From contig CAMZLX010000198.1 in NCBI GenBank assembly GCA_947311795.1, positions 1 to 24,026 of the forward strand: DNA of 24,026 nt, given 5' to 3'. The notes under the pieces were generated by a model, which was given only the letters and a program-made list of their open reading frames with translations, searched no databases and was not told the DNA's origin. Source of the DNA: an uncultured Zetaproteobacteria bacterium. GTDB lineage: Bacteria; Pseudomonadota; Zetaproteobacteria; Mariprofundales; Mariprofundaceae. Shown here piece by piece: positions 14,719-21,760 of the stretch. The translations under genes and the position numbers were made by a program. Every line of letters begins with the position of its first letter. Position 1 is the first letter of the stretch.

Positions 14719-15067
14719 GTGACCAAACTTCGTATTTATAGGGTGAGAACGTAGAAAGTAGTTTGGTCACAAAATGGTCACAACTTTCACAATTGAAAAA
14801 TTAACAAAAGTTGCAAGTTGTTGATATTAAGCATAAAAATGGTGCACCCTAGTGGATTCGAACCACTGGCCTACAGCTTCGGAGGCTGTTGCTCTATCCA
14901 GCTGAGCTAAGGGTGCTTAATTTTGTGACCACGCGTAAACTATTGTTAAATAAAAGTAATTCAACGACCGTGGTCACAGTTTGGTCACAAAATGGTCACA
15001 CACTTTTTATGAGCGTTAACCCTAATCAATCTAAGCTATTGTTTTTGCAAACACTTTGTTTGGTCAC
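14719..15067. repeat. Cluster of TGGTCAC repeats around the intact tRNA-Arg
   Basis: Eight exact copies of TGGTCAC (either strand): minus at 14719 and 14925; plus at 14764, 14775, 14971, 14982, 14993 and 15061 (first bases). Copies 14764/14775 and 14971/14982/14993 are exactly 11 bp apart, one helical turn. A 23-bp direct repeat (14760-14782 and 14978-15000), and inverted repeats GTGACCAAACT/AGTTTGGTCAC (14719-14729, 14760-14770) and GTGACCACG/CGTGGTCAC (14925-14933, 14969-14977) are built from them. Only a few chance copies occur in the rest of the window. The pattern fits arm-type binding sites of a tyrosine recombinase. Confidence 0.8.
14840..14916 (-). tRNA. tRNA-Arg (anticodon CCG)
   Basis: A complete 77-nt cloverleaf read on the minus strand: acceptor GCACCCT/AGGGTGC (7 bp), D arm GCTC/GAGC with loop AGCTGGATA, anticodon stem ACAGC/GCTGT with loop CTCCGAA, variable AGGCC, T arm AGTGG-TTCGAAT-CCACT, discriminator A and encoded CCA. 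The anticodon CCG (14882-14880) reads the arginine codon CGG. It lies inside the element that broke another tRNA-Arg of the same anticodon, and is flanked on both sides by TGGTCAC repeats. A weak promoter (TTGAAT at 14964-14959, 16 bases, TAGTTT at 14942-14937) lies 20 bases upstream. Confidence 0.96.
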
Positions 15068-15097
15068 AATTACCTATCCTTGAGTATGACCACTATC

Positions 15098-15136
15098 TTC
15101 GGAGGCCGACACTCTATCCAGCTGAGCTAACCGCGC
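15098..15136 (-). pseudogene. 5' half of a disrupted tRNA-Arg gene (anticodon CCG)
   Basis: Read on the minus strand: acceptor strand GCGCGGT, TA, D arm GCTC-AGCTGGATA-GAGT, G, anticodon stem strand TCGGC and loop CTCCGAA with anticodon CCG, 39 nt in all. After the loop the sequence runs into GATAGTGGTCATACTC, which cannot pair with TCGGC, and no T arm follows. The matching 3' half is at 12937-12901. The D-arm region is almost identical to that of the intact tRNA-Arg, but the acceptor stem differs, so it is not a copy of that gene. Confidence 0.88.
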
Positions 15137-15154
15137 ATGATTTAAGGCTAGCGC

Positions 15155-15182
15155 AATATAAACAAGCCTTTTGATAAAGCAA
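15155..15182 (-). promoter_or_regulatory. Surviving promoter of the disrupted tRNA-Arg gene
   Basis: Minus strand: TTGCTT (15182-15177), a 16-base spacer and TATATT (15160-15155), followed by GCGC, a GC-rich discriminator of the kind found at stable-RNA promoters. The -10 box is 18 bases from the tRNA 5' end. It now drives the broken 5' half and reads toward the intact tRNA-Arg about 180 bases further on. Confidence 0.6.
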
Positions 15183-15258
15183 ATACACACATTAACATTT
15201 TTTAAGTTGCACCCTAAGCATAACAGCGGCTATATTCTGCATATGTTTAGGAAATACC

Positions 15259-16086
15259 ATGATTAAAACACACGCGTTAACCAAGAAATTTGGTGAGATG
15301 AAAGCGCTTGATGATATTAACCTTCATGTGCGAAGTGGTGAAGTCACAGTGATTATGGGTGGCTCGGGTTCAGGAAAAACAACACTGTTGCGTCTTCTTG
15401 CAGGTTTGGAAACACCCTCATCAGGTTCTATTTTCTTTGCTGATGAAGATTTGGCTAAGGTTAGCCGCAAGCGTTTGTATGAATTACGCTTAAAAGTTGG
15501 CATGTTGTTTCAATACTCAGCGCTTCTTAATTCTTTAACGGTGTATGAAAATGTTGCATTTCCGCTGAACGAACATACTGACCTTGATAAAGATGTGATT
15601 CATACGATTGTCACCATGAAACTGGAACAAGTGGGGCTGAGAGGATTTGAACAAATGATGCCATCGCAATTATCAGGCGGCATGGCAAAACGCGTGGCGT
15701 TTGCAAGGGCATTGGCGATGGACCCACAAGTGGTCTATTTCGATGAGCCTACATCGGGTTTAGACCCTATTTCTGCAGGTGTGATTAGCTCACTTATCCA
15801 TGAAACTACAGTCAAAACACGGATGACATCTGTGGTGGTCACCCATGATGTAAAAGCTGGTTTGGATATTGCAGACCATGTGATTTTACTGTGGCAAGGC
15901 AAAGTGATTGCTGAAGGTAAACCGGGAACGATTAAAAACAGTGATGACCCTAGGGTGCAACAATTTATTGAAGGCAGACCCAATGGTCCTATTCCATTTT
16001 CCAGAAGCACAACGGCTTATGTGGATGACTTAACACATGTCAATGACTTAACGCATAAACCAGGTTGTGTGAGGTTAGAAGAATGA
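15259..16086 (+). CDS. mlaF: Phospholipid ABC transporter ATP-binding protein MlaF
   Basis: The cytoplasmic ATPase of the Mla system, which moves phospholipids between inner and outer membranes to keep outer-membrane asymmetry. 275 residues with all ABC motifs: Walker A GGSGSGKT (34-41), Q-loop Gln85 (LFQYSALL), signature LSGGM (138-142, followed by AKRVAFARA as in MlaF), Walker B VVYFDEP (158-164) and the switch His196 (VVTHDV). ATG with AGGA 6 bases upstream. It overlaps mlaE by ATGA. The extreme C-terminus contains a small tandem repeat, DDLTH-VNDLTH, at residues ~256-266. First gene of a plus-strand run to 22207; it begins 122 bases beyond the disrupted tRNA, with its own promoter presumably in that gap. 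Confidence 0.93.
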   Translation: MIKTHALTKKFGEMKALDDINLHVRSGEVTVIMGGSGSGKTTLLRLLAGLETPSSGSIFFADEDLAKVSRKRLYELRLKVGMLFQYSALLNSLTVYENVAFPLNEHTDLDKDVIHTIVTMKLEQVGLRGFEQMMPSQLSGGMAKRVAFARALAMDPQVVYFDEPTSGLDPISAGVISSLIHETTVKTRMTSVVVTHDVKAGLDIADHVILLWQGKVIAEGKPGTIKNSDDPRVQQFIEGRPNGPIPFSRSTTAYVDDLTHVNDLTHKPGCVRLEE

Positions 16087-16853
16087 TAACAGCCATCGGA
16101 CAATTGGGTAGAACGGTGATTACAGGTATAGAGAAGCTTGGCGATGCCACTTTATTTGCATTAGACACCTTGCGCCTTTTGTTTGCACCACCTTGGCAAG
16201 GCAAACATTTTGTGATGCAGATTTATGCCGTGGGTGTGGGCTCGCTTATCATTATTATTATCACGGGTGCGTTTACGGGTATGGTGCTTTCCCTTCAGGG
16301 TTACCATATGTTAGTCAAGGTGGGAACGGAAGCGTTGCTTGGTCCTGCGGTGGCACTTTCACTGATTCGCGAACTGGGACCTGTGCTTGCAGCGCTGATG
16401 TTTGTAGGGCGTGCAGGGTCAAGTATTACGGCTGAAATTGGTATTATGCGGGTGACAGAGCAAATGGATGCTTTGGAGATGATGGCTGTCAACTCACAAG
16501 CGCGGGTGATGTTGACGCGGGTGATTGCATGCGCTGTTTCGCTGCCGCTGTTGGTGGCTATTTTTGATGTTGTGGGTTTGTTTGCGGGTTATGTGATTGG
16601 TGTGGATATGCTGGGTGTAAACAGCGGTGTATATATTGGTGAGACAGTGGATAAAATTACTTTGAGTGATATTGAAGCAGGGTTGGTTAAATCATTGTAT
16701 TTTGGTTTGTTGGTGGGTGTGATTACAACTTATATGGGGCAGCGCGCAACGGCAACAACAGAAGGTGTTGCCAAAGCAACCACGCAAGCGGTGATGTTAT
16801 GTTCGGTGATGGTGTTGATTTTAGATTATATCATCACATCCTTTTACCTTTAG
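16083..16853 (+). CDS. mlaE: Phospholipid ABC transporter permease MlaE
   Basis: The inner-membrane permease of the Mla complex, 256 residues. It has an amphipathic N-terminal helix and about five hydrophobic segments, including VGVGSLIIIIITGAFTGMVL and the C-terminal SVMVLILDYIITSFYL. The conserved MlaE block ELGPVLAALMFVGRAGSS, then TAEIGIMRVTEQMDALEMM, is in the middle. I chose the ATG at 16083, which overlaps the mlaF stop (ATGA) and has GAGG 8 bases upstream; an in-frame TTG at 16065 lacks such a site. The protein works as a dimer with MlaF, and with a hexamer of MlaD. Confidence 0.94.
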   Translation: MITAIGQLGRTVITGIEKLGDATLFALDTLRLLFAPPWQGKHFVMQIYAVGVGSLIIIIITGAFTGMVLSLQGYHMLVKVGTEALLGPAVALSLIRELGPVLAALMFVGRAGSSITAEIGIMRVTEQMDALEMMAVNSQARVMLTRVIACAVSLPLLVAIFDVVGLFAGYVIGVDMLGVNSGVYIGETVDKITLSDIEAGLVKSLYFGLLVGVITTYMGQRATATTEGVAKATTQAVMLCSVMVLILDYIITSFYL

Positions 16854-16865
16854 GAGTAGTGGAAG

Positions 16866-17318
16866 ATGCAGAATTATAAAAAGATTGAGATGATTGTTGG
16901 TGTGTTTGTGCTGGTGGGGATTATCAGTATTTCATGGTTAGCCATTGAGTTGGGTGGTGTTGGTGGTGTTGGTACCAAAGGATACAAGCTTATCGCAGTG
17001 TTTGATGATGCTGGTGGGGTGCGAGAGGGCAGTGATGTGCTTCTTGCAGGCGTGACCATTGGTAAAGTGGTGTCTGTAACGCTAAAAGACAATGAAGAAG
17101 CATTGATGGTGTTGAATATCAATGATGATGTTCAAATCACAACGGACTCTTCGCTTTCTGTGCGCACCAAAGGTTTGATTGGTGAAAAATTTGTGCGTGT
17201 GAATCAAGGTGCGGAAGAGGAATACTTGGAAGATGGTGATGAATTTGATGACACGGAATCACCGATTAATTTGGAAGATATGATTGGAAAATATATTTTT
17301 AGTGGAGATGCAAAATGA
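16866..17318 (+). CDS. mlaD: MCE-domain lipid-binding protein MlaD
   Basis: A 150-residue periplasmic MCE protein anchored by one N-terminal membrane segment (about residues 9-27, MIVGVFVLVGIISISWLAI). The MCE domain follows (about 38-115), with VFDDAGGVREGSDVLLAGVTIGKV split across its first strands and SLSVRTKGLIGEKFVRV near its end. MlaD forms a hexameric ring that binds phospholipid and contacts MlaE. GGAG is 12 bases before mlaE's successor ATG region and GGAAG lies directly before the ATG; spacing is not ideal. The last four bases overlap the mlaC start (ATGA). Length is typical. Confidence 0.93.
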   Translation: MQNYKKIEMIVGVFVLVGIISISWLAIELGGVGGVGTKGYKLIAVFDDAGGVREGSDVLLAGVTIGKVVSVTLKDNEEALMVLNINDDVQITTDSSLSVRTKGLIGEKFVRVNQGAEEEYLEDGDEFDDTESPINLEDMIGKYIFSGDAK

Positions 17319-17923
17319 AGATATTAAAATTTTTAACACTTGGTTTGATGACATTGGGTTTGATGATGGGCAACGCATCTGCGGATGAAACTTCACCCAA
17401 GCAGGTCGTGTCTTCAACCATTGAAGGTATTATTGCTGTGCTGGAAGCGCGCGATGATAAAACAACGGTTAACGATGCTGACCGTGAAGGTATTCGCAAA
17501 GTGGTTAAGGGTAAGTTTGATTACCGCGAAATGTCTCGTCGTAGTGTAGGTAAACCGTGGAAAAAAATGGATGAAGCAAACAAACAGGCTTTTACAGAGT
17601 TGTTTCGTCAAGTGCTTGAATATTCTTATGGCAATCAATTGGCAGGTTATCATGGACAAAAGGTTGTGTTTGAAGATGCAGAGTTCAAAAAAGATAAAGC
17701 GCGTGTTAAAGGTGCTGTTGTGGACAGCAGCAAGTCTATTCCTATGGAATATCGTTTGCATCAAACCGATACAGGCTGGCAAGTGTATGACATCAAAATT
17801 GAAGGTGTGAGTTTGGTAACGACCTTCCGCAAAGATTTTAAATCCATTATCAAGAAACAAGGTGTTGATGGGTTGATGGCGATATTAGAAAAGAAAGTCG
17901 AAAAGCTTAAAGCCAAAGGGTAA
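17315..17923 (+). CDS. mlaC: Periplasmic phospholipid-binding protein MlaC
   Basis: A 202-residue periplasmic carrier (Tol-Tol-Ttg2 family) that shuttles phospholipid between the MlaA outer-membrane complex and MlaFED. It begins with a signal peptide (MKILKFLTLGLMTLGLMMG, processing likely after NASA). Family features: FDYREMSRRSVGKPWKKM, FRQVLEYSYGNQLAGY, the central EYRLHQTDTGWQVYDIKIEGVS (core GWQVYDIKIEGVSLV) and the C-terminal RKDFKSIIKKQGVDGLM. It starts inside an ATGA overlap with mlaD. No mlaB (STAS protein) follows and mlaA is not in the window. Confidence 0.93.
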   Translation: MKILKFLTLGLMTLGLMMGNASADETSPKQVVSSTIEGIIAVLEARDDKTTVNDADREGIRKVVKGKFDYREMSRRSVGKPWKKMDEANKQAFTELFRQVLEYSYGNQLAGYHGQKVVFEDAEFKKDKARVKGAVVDSSKSIPMEYRLHQTDTGWQVYDIKIEGVSLVTTFRKDFKSIIKKQGVDGLMAILEKKVEKLKAKG

Positions 17924-17962
17924 CGTTTTACTTTTCAAGTACATTACTTTTTTATCCAGCCC

Positions 17963-20900
17963 ATGCTAAAATTATGTTTCATTCGTGGCTGTCGCATTAT
18001 GTTCATGCTGGCATTGTTGGCGATTGCCACCGTGTTTGTCACCTTTGTGATTTCACCAGACATTAATTTTATGAAAGTGGTGGTTGAGCATGAGTTGAAA
18101 GCAGCGCTTCATACTCAAGATGTTGATGTTGAGAAAGTAGTTATGGTTTGGGATGCTGGCCCAATTATTGATATGGGGAAAGTGAAAATTGATGCTGATG
18201 TGTTGTCCATTCATGATTCTCAACTGACATTAACCTATACTTCCTCCCAACTTTTACGTGCAGATTTTTCTCCCAGTGTGACGCTGGTAGGCGGTGTGTT
18301 TCAATTTAATTTAAACACACCTGCTGATGAAGAAGAATCAGCTCGTATGAAACTAAATATATCCATTCAAGATGCTCAGGTTGATTATATTTATCAGCAA
18401 GAGAAATATGGGTTAACGCATGTGTATGCTGACATTCAATCGGGTGTTTTGAGTCTGTTCCTGACAGCAAACGAATTGGATTTAAATATCACGATGGCCG
18501 AAGATTTTTTGCCACAATATATCCAATTCACCATGCGTGACAGCTCGATTCTACCATTGTCATTACAACAGTATGTACAAGGATTGAAGAACTTAAATGT
18601 TCGAGCTCTGTTACAGGATAACCTAACATGGGCTTGGGAAGTTCAAGCCGAAGCAGATAAGGGACTTGTGTCTATCGAAGAAGCACATTTTAGACTTCCT
18701 TTCAAAACGATTAGCAGCCAAGGTACGGTGCAACTCAAGCGCAACCAAGAAACAAACGATTTGTCATTGGTTGATTTTTTAGCGCCGACCTTACTTTGGA
18801 AAGATGGGCAAAACTATGGTGATTTCTCCTTGCGCTGGTCGGATGAAAATTTGCATGTGGAAGCTGCGGATGGTTCAACGTCTATGCCTTTGCTGTGGTC
18901 TTGGTTATGGATGCTTGGTGATGACGCGTGGCATGATTGGTTAAATAGCATGCATCAAGGTAGAGTAAACAATGTGCGTGCCCAAATTGATTTGGGTTGG
19001 AAACAACCTTTAAAAGCCGGACCGACAATACAGAACCTGATTGATATGAAGTATCATGTTGCTGCTGATGGCGAAGGGCTTGATATGGCGCTAGGGCTTG
19101 GCGGGGACTTCTTATACGAGCTTCAAGGTAAAGTGTTGATTGATGAAAATCATTTGGAAGCTGATGTTAGCCATACCGTGCTTAAAGATGGGATTGCTAC
19201 GGGTTATGGGAAGTATAATATTGATTGGCACACATTGGTGATGAAGATTGACGCCAAAGGTGAAGGTGATGTGGTTAGATTGCATAAGTGGTTGCATGAA
19301 ACATCCGCCCAAGAAGTGCAATGGGAATCCGCCAAGGCGACTGCAGTTTTATATATGGAATGGGATGTCCATAAAAATGAACCCAATATTACCCGTGTGA
19401 ACTTACACCCTGTGGGTGAGTGGCGATTAAAGCCGAAAAATATTCCAATGATTGCCACCAAAGGTTTAGCGATTTGGGATTTTAATCGCGGCTTAGACAT
19501 TAAAAACATGCAGGTTCAGTTGCCATGGCTTGATGGCGAATTGACCATGTTTTTGGATACAAAACTTAATTGGATGCCAAATTACATTACGTTTCAAGGT
19601 GGTGCACCTTTAGCCAAGCTTACGGATGATTTTGTCCTTCCCATCACGAACCCATCAGGTGAAACAACCGTGAATCTTGCATATCATTATAAGGATAAAG
19701 CATGGACAGGAGAGCTAAACCTATCTGCCAATGATTGGGACAACTTTGCGGGTTATGATAAGGAAGGTGTTGAGTCATTAACTATCCCTTTTTCGGGAAA
19801 ATCTGTGGGTAATGATTTATTGCCCATCCTCATCTCAGACATCCGCTCGGAACACCATGATTTTTCTTTTGATGCCTCTGTGTTGATTGAGGATTCAAGC
19901 TTAGACTTTGCATTTAAAAGTGTGAATACATCGGCCTATCGTGGTGACTTTCAATTATATATGCCCTTAGATAGCCAATCAGCATGGAGCCTGGATGTTA
20001 ATGCTGAATTTATGAATAAGCCTGTATTAACGCGTTATCTTAAAGCGCGCGGTGGCTCAGGGGCATTCACGCGCCCTTGGTCGGTTCGCGGGCATTTGGG
20101 CTGGGTGGAATGGGAAAAAACATATGCACAAGATGTGGAGATTTATTTCTCATCCGATAAACAAAGCGTTGGTAAGGTTCGCGCCAAACACCTCATGACC
20201 AGCGATGCGATGTTACAAAACTTGTCTGCAAATTTCACACTAAATGGTCAAGGAAACTATAACCTTCAATTGTTTGAAGCTTATGGCGCTGGGCAAAGGC
20301 TGCAGGCGTCTGGCTCTGTGCAAATGCAGAAACACGGGGCTTTAAAGTGGCAAGGTTTGGCTCTGATGGATGGTGAATTTGGTACACTGATGGAGCAAGC
20401 AGAGCTGGATCAATTATTCAAAGAAGGAGAAATGTCTGGGGTGTTCTTGGGGCACGGTGAGTTTAAAGATGGTGAGCCATGGTGGCGAAAAATGAAAGGA
20501 AGCTTTAAGCTGAGCGTGAATGACGGTCGGGTTCTTGAAGGTGGAACACTCACCCATTTGCTTGCAGCCATAAGTCTTGTGGATTTACCCAAATATTTAA
20601 TTTTTGATAGGGGTGATGTGGTTGGTGAAGGGCTAAAGTATGATAAACTTCAGGTGGAAGGTTTGTTTATAGAAAACAAATTAAATATTGATCATTTGGC
20701 ATTTTTGTCATCAGCGCTTGATGCGGGTGGCAAGGGAGAGGTTGATTTGGAAACGGGCGAACTTGATATTATTTTGGTTGCTCGCCCCTGGCAGAATATT
20801 GAGGCATTTATTAGCAAGATACCAATTCTAGGCCCTATTCTCACAGGGCCAGACAAAAGCTTACTTCGTAAAGTATACCGCATTCATGGCCCTGCATCGG

Positions 20901-21025
20901 ATGCAGATGTTGATGAAACTGATGCTGAAGAGGCAGGATTACCTTCAGGTGGTTATTTGGAAGACTTGTTTACGCCAAGCAAATGGTTTGAGCCTAAACA
21001 AAAGCTGGAAGAGAAGGGTGAGTAA
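17963..21025 (+). CDS. Large AsmA/YhdP-like envelope protein
   Basis: A 1020-residue protein with one N-terminal membrane anchor (about residues 12-31, MFMLALLAIATVFVTFVISP) and a very long periplasmic part made mostly of beta strands, the plan of AsmA-like proteins such as YhdP, TamB and AsmA. The recognisable AsmA-like C-terminal region starts around residue 830: WWRKMKGSFKLSVNDGRVLEG, GTLTHLLAAISLVDLPKYL (about 855-873), GLKYDKLQVEG, then LDAGGKGEVDLETGELDI and PILGPILTGPDKSLL. Members of this group are bridge-like proteins implicated in carrying phospholipid to the outer membrane. Placement 39 bases after mlaC and 3 bases before dnaQ supports an envelope-lipid role, which is inference. 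No Shine-Dalgarno site precedes the ATG; M13 is an alternative start. Confidence 0.82.
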   Translation: MLKLCFIRGCRIMFMLALLAIATVFVTFVISPDINFMKVVVEHELKAALHTQDVDVEKVVMVWDAGPIIDMGKVKIDADVLSIHDSQLTLTYTSSQLLRADFSPSVTLVGGVFQFNLNTPADEEESARMKLNISIQDAQVDYIYQQEKYGLTHVYADIQSGVLSLFLTANELDLNITMAEDFLPQYIQFTMRDSSILPLSLQQYVQGLKNLNVRALLQDNLTWAWEVQAEADKGLVSIEEAHFRLPFKTISSQGTVQLKRNQETNDLSLVDFLAPTLLWKDGQNYGDFSLRWSDENLHVEAADGSTSMPLLWSWLWMLGDDAWHDWLNSMHQGRVNNVRAQIDLGWKQPLKAGPTIQNLIDMKYHVAADGEGLDMALGLGGDFLYELQGKVLIDENHLEADVSHTVLKDGIATGYGKYNIDWHTLVMKIDAKGEGDVVRLHKWLHETSAQEVQWESAKATAVLYMEWDVHKNEPNITRVNLHPVGEWRLKPKNIPMIATKGLAIWDFNRGLDIKNMQVQLPWLDGELTMFLDTKLNWMPNYITFQGGAPLAKLTDDFVLPITNPSGETTVNLAYHYKDKAWTGELNLSANDWDNFAGYDKEGVESLTIPFSGKSVGNDLLPILISDIRSEHHDFSFDASVLIEDSSLDFAFKSVNTSAYRGDFQLYMPLDSQSAWSLDVNAEFMNKPVLTRYLKARGGSGAFTRPWSVRGHLGWVEWEKTYAQDVEIYFSSDKQSVGKVRAKHLMTSDAMLQNLSANFTLNGQGNYNLQLFEAYGAGQRLQASGSVQMQKHGALKWQGLALMDGEFGTLMEQAELDQLFKEGEMSGVFLGHGEFKDGEPWWRKMKGSFKLSVNDGRVLEGGTLTHLLAAISLVDLPKYLIFDRGDVVGEGLKYDKLQVEGLFIENKLNIDHLAFLSSALDAGGKGEVDLETGELDIILVARPWQNIEAFISKIPILGPILTGPDKSLLRKVYRIHGPASDADVDETDAEEAGLPSGGYLEDLFTPSKWFEPKQKLEEKGE

Positions 21026-21028
21026 AAT

Positions 21029-21757
21029 ATGCGCTTGATTATGTTGGATACAGAAACCACAGGTTTATCCCCAGCCAATGGTGATAAAATGGTGGAGATC
21101 GGTGCGATTGCGATTGAAAATCGTGATATGAGCCAGAATGTAACATTCCATAAGTTTATCAACCCGGGGCGCAAAATACCTGCGGAGGTGGTGCGCATTC
21201 ATGGTATTGATGATGCACGGGTGAAAGATGAACCCAGCTTTGCAGATATTGCGCAAGATTTTTTAGACTTTATTGATGGTGGTACTTTGGTGATTCATAA
21301 TGCCCCGTTTGATTTGGGTTTTATTATGGCGGAGCTTGAGGACTGTGGTTTGCCCAACATTCATGATGTACCTGTGATTGATACTTTGGAGATGGCAAAG
21401 AAGCAGTTTCCACGCCAACGTAATAATTTGGATGCTTTGTGTGACCGATTTGAAGTGGAACGTGGGCATAGGGATTTGCATGGCGCACTTTTGGATTCGG
21501 AGCTGCTGGGGCAAGTCTATTTGGCAATGACAGGTGGTCGTCAATTTTCATTAGGCATGGATTTAGGTATTAAACCTGCATCAGAGTTTGTTCGGCTTCC
21601 ATCGGCTGCGCGTAGTCAAACAGAAAAAAGTGAAACAGCAGATTTGGTGAAGCGTTCTGCAGTTCAAGTCCGCGATGAAGATTTGCAACGTCACCAAGCA
21701 TTGATGCAGCGTATAGCCAAAGAAAGTGATGATGCTGTATTATGGAAGGAGGGTTAA
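21029..21757 (+). CDS. dnaQ: DnaQ-like 3'-5' exonuclease (DNA polymerase III epsilon subunit)
   Basis: A 242-residue DEDDh exonuclease matching the proofreading subunit of DNA polymerase III. Catalytic residues: Asp7 and Glu9 in MLDTETTGL, Asp95 in HNAPFDLGF, and His151/Asp156 in RDLHGALLDSELL. The segment VRIHGIDDARVKDEPSF is typical of epsilon. After residue ~170 a linker and a short C-terminal helix (DEDLQRHQALMQRIAKES) could be the polymerase alpha contact. The start is 3 bases after the AsmA-like gene, with AAGGGTGAG upstream overlapping its end. The product is cytoplasmic; its place in an envelope operon looks like simple co-transcription. Confidence 0.92.
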   Translation: MRLIMLDTETTGLSPANGDKMVEIGAIAIENRDMSQNVTFHKFINPGRKIPAEVVRIHGIDDARVKDEPSFADIAQDFLDFIDGGTLVIHNAPFDLGFIMAELEDCGLPNIHDVPVIDTLEMAKKQFPRQRNNLDALCDRFEVERGHRDLHGALLDSELLGQVYLAMTGGRQFSLGMDLGIKPASEFVRLPSAARSQTEKSETADLVKRSAVQVRDEDLQRHQALMQRIAKESDDAVLWKEG

Positions 21758-21760
21758 GTT

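Larger units (their letters stand above)
12938..15097. mobile_element. Putative decayed integrative element inside a tRNA-Arg gene, carrying hipBA and a replacement tRNA-Arg
   Basis: The 2160 bases separating the two tRNA halves. Contents in order: about 150 bases of AT-rich leader, hipB, hipA, a cluster of TGGTCAC repeats and an intact tRNA-Arg(CCG). The junctions fall in the anticodon loop, a common target of tyrosine recombinases: CTCCGAAG on the 5'-half side and CTTCAAAG on the 3'-half side (6 of 8 matching). No integrase, transposase or terminal inverted repeat is visible, so the element is either a remnant or was mobilised in trans. The boundaries are exact only to within the shared AAG. 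The gene-free part 14665-15258 holds the repeats, the intact tRNA, the tRNA 5' half and its promoter. Confidence 0.65.

Noticed and set aside
14889..15083. 64-codon open frame across the tRNA and repeat cluster
   Set aside because: It overlaps the tRNA-Arg gene and the TGGTCAC repeats; the translation is accidental.
12901..15136. The tRNA interruption as a self-splicing group I intron in the anticodon loop
   Set aside because: Bacterial group I introns do occur in tRNA anticodon loops, but here no U precedes the junction to form the required U-G pair, hipBA lies on the opposite strand, and the insert contains a complete tRNA and phased repeats.
15207..15223. GCACCCTAAGC in front of mlaF as another tRNA remnant
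   Set aside because: It resembles the first ten bases of the intact tRNA-Arg, but no D arm or other tRNA part follows; too short to support.
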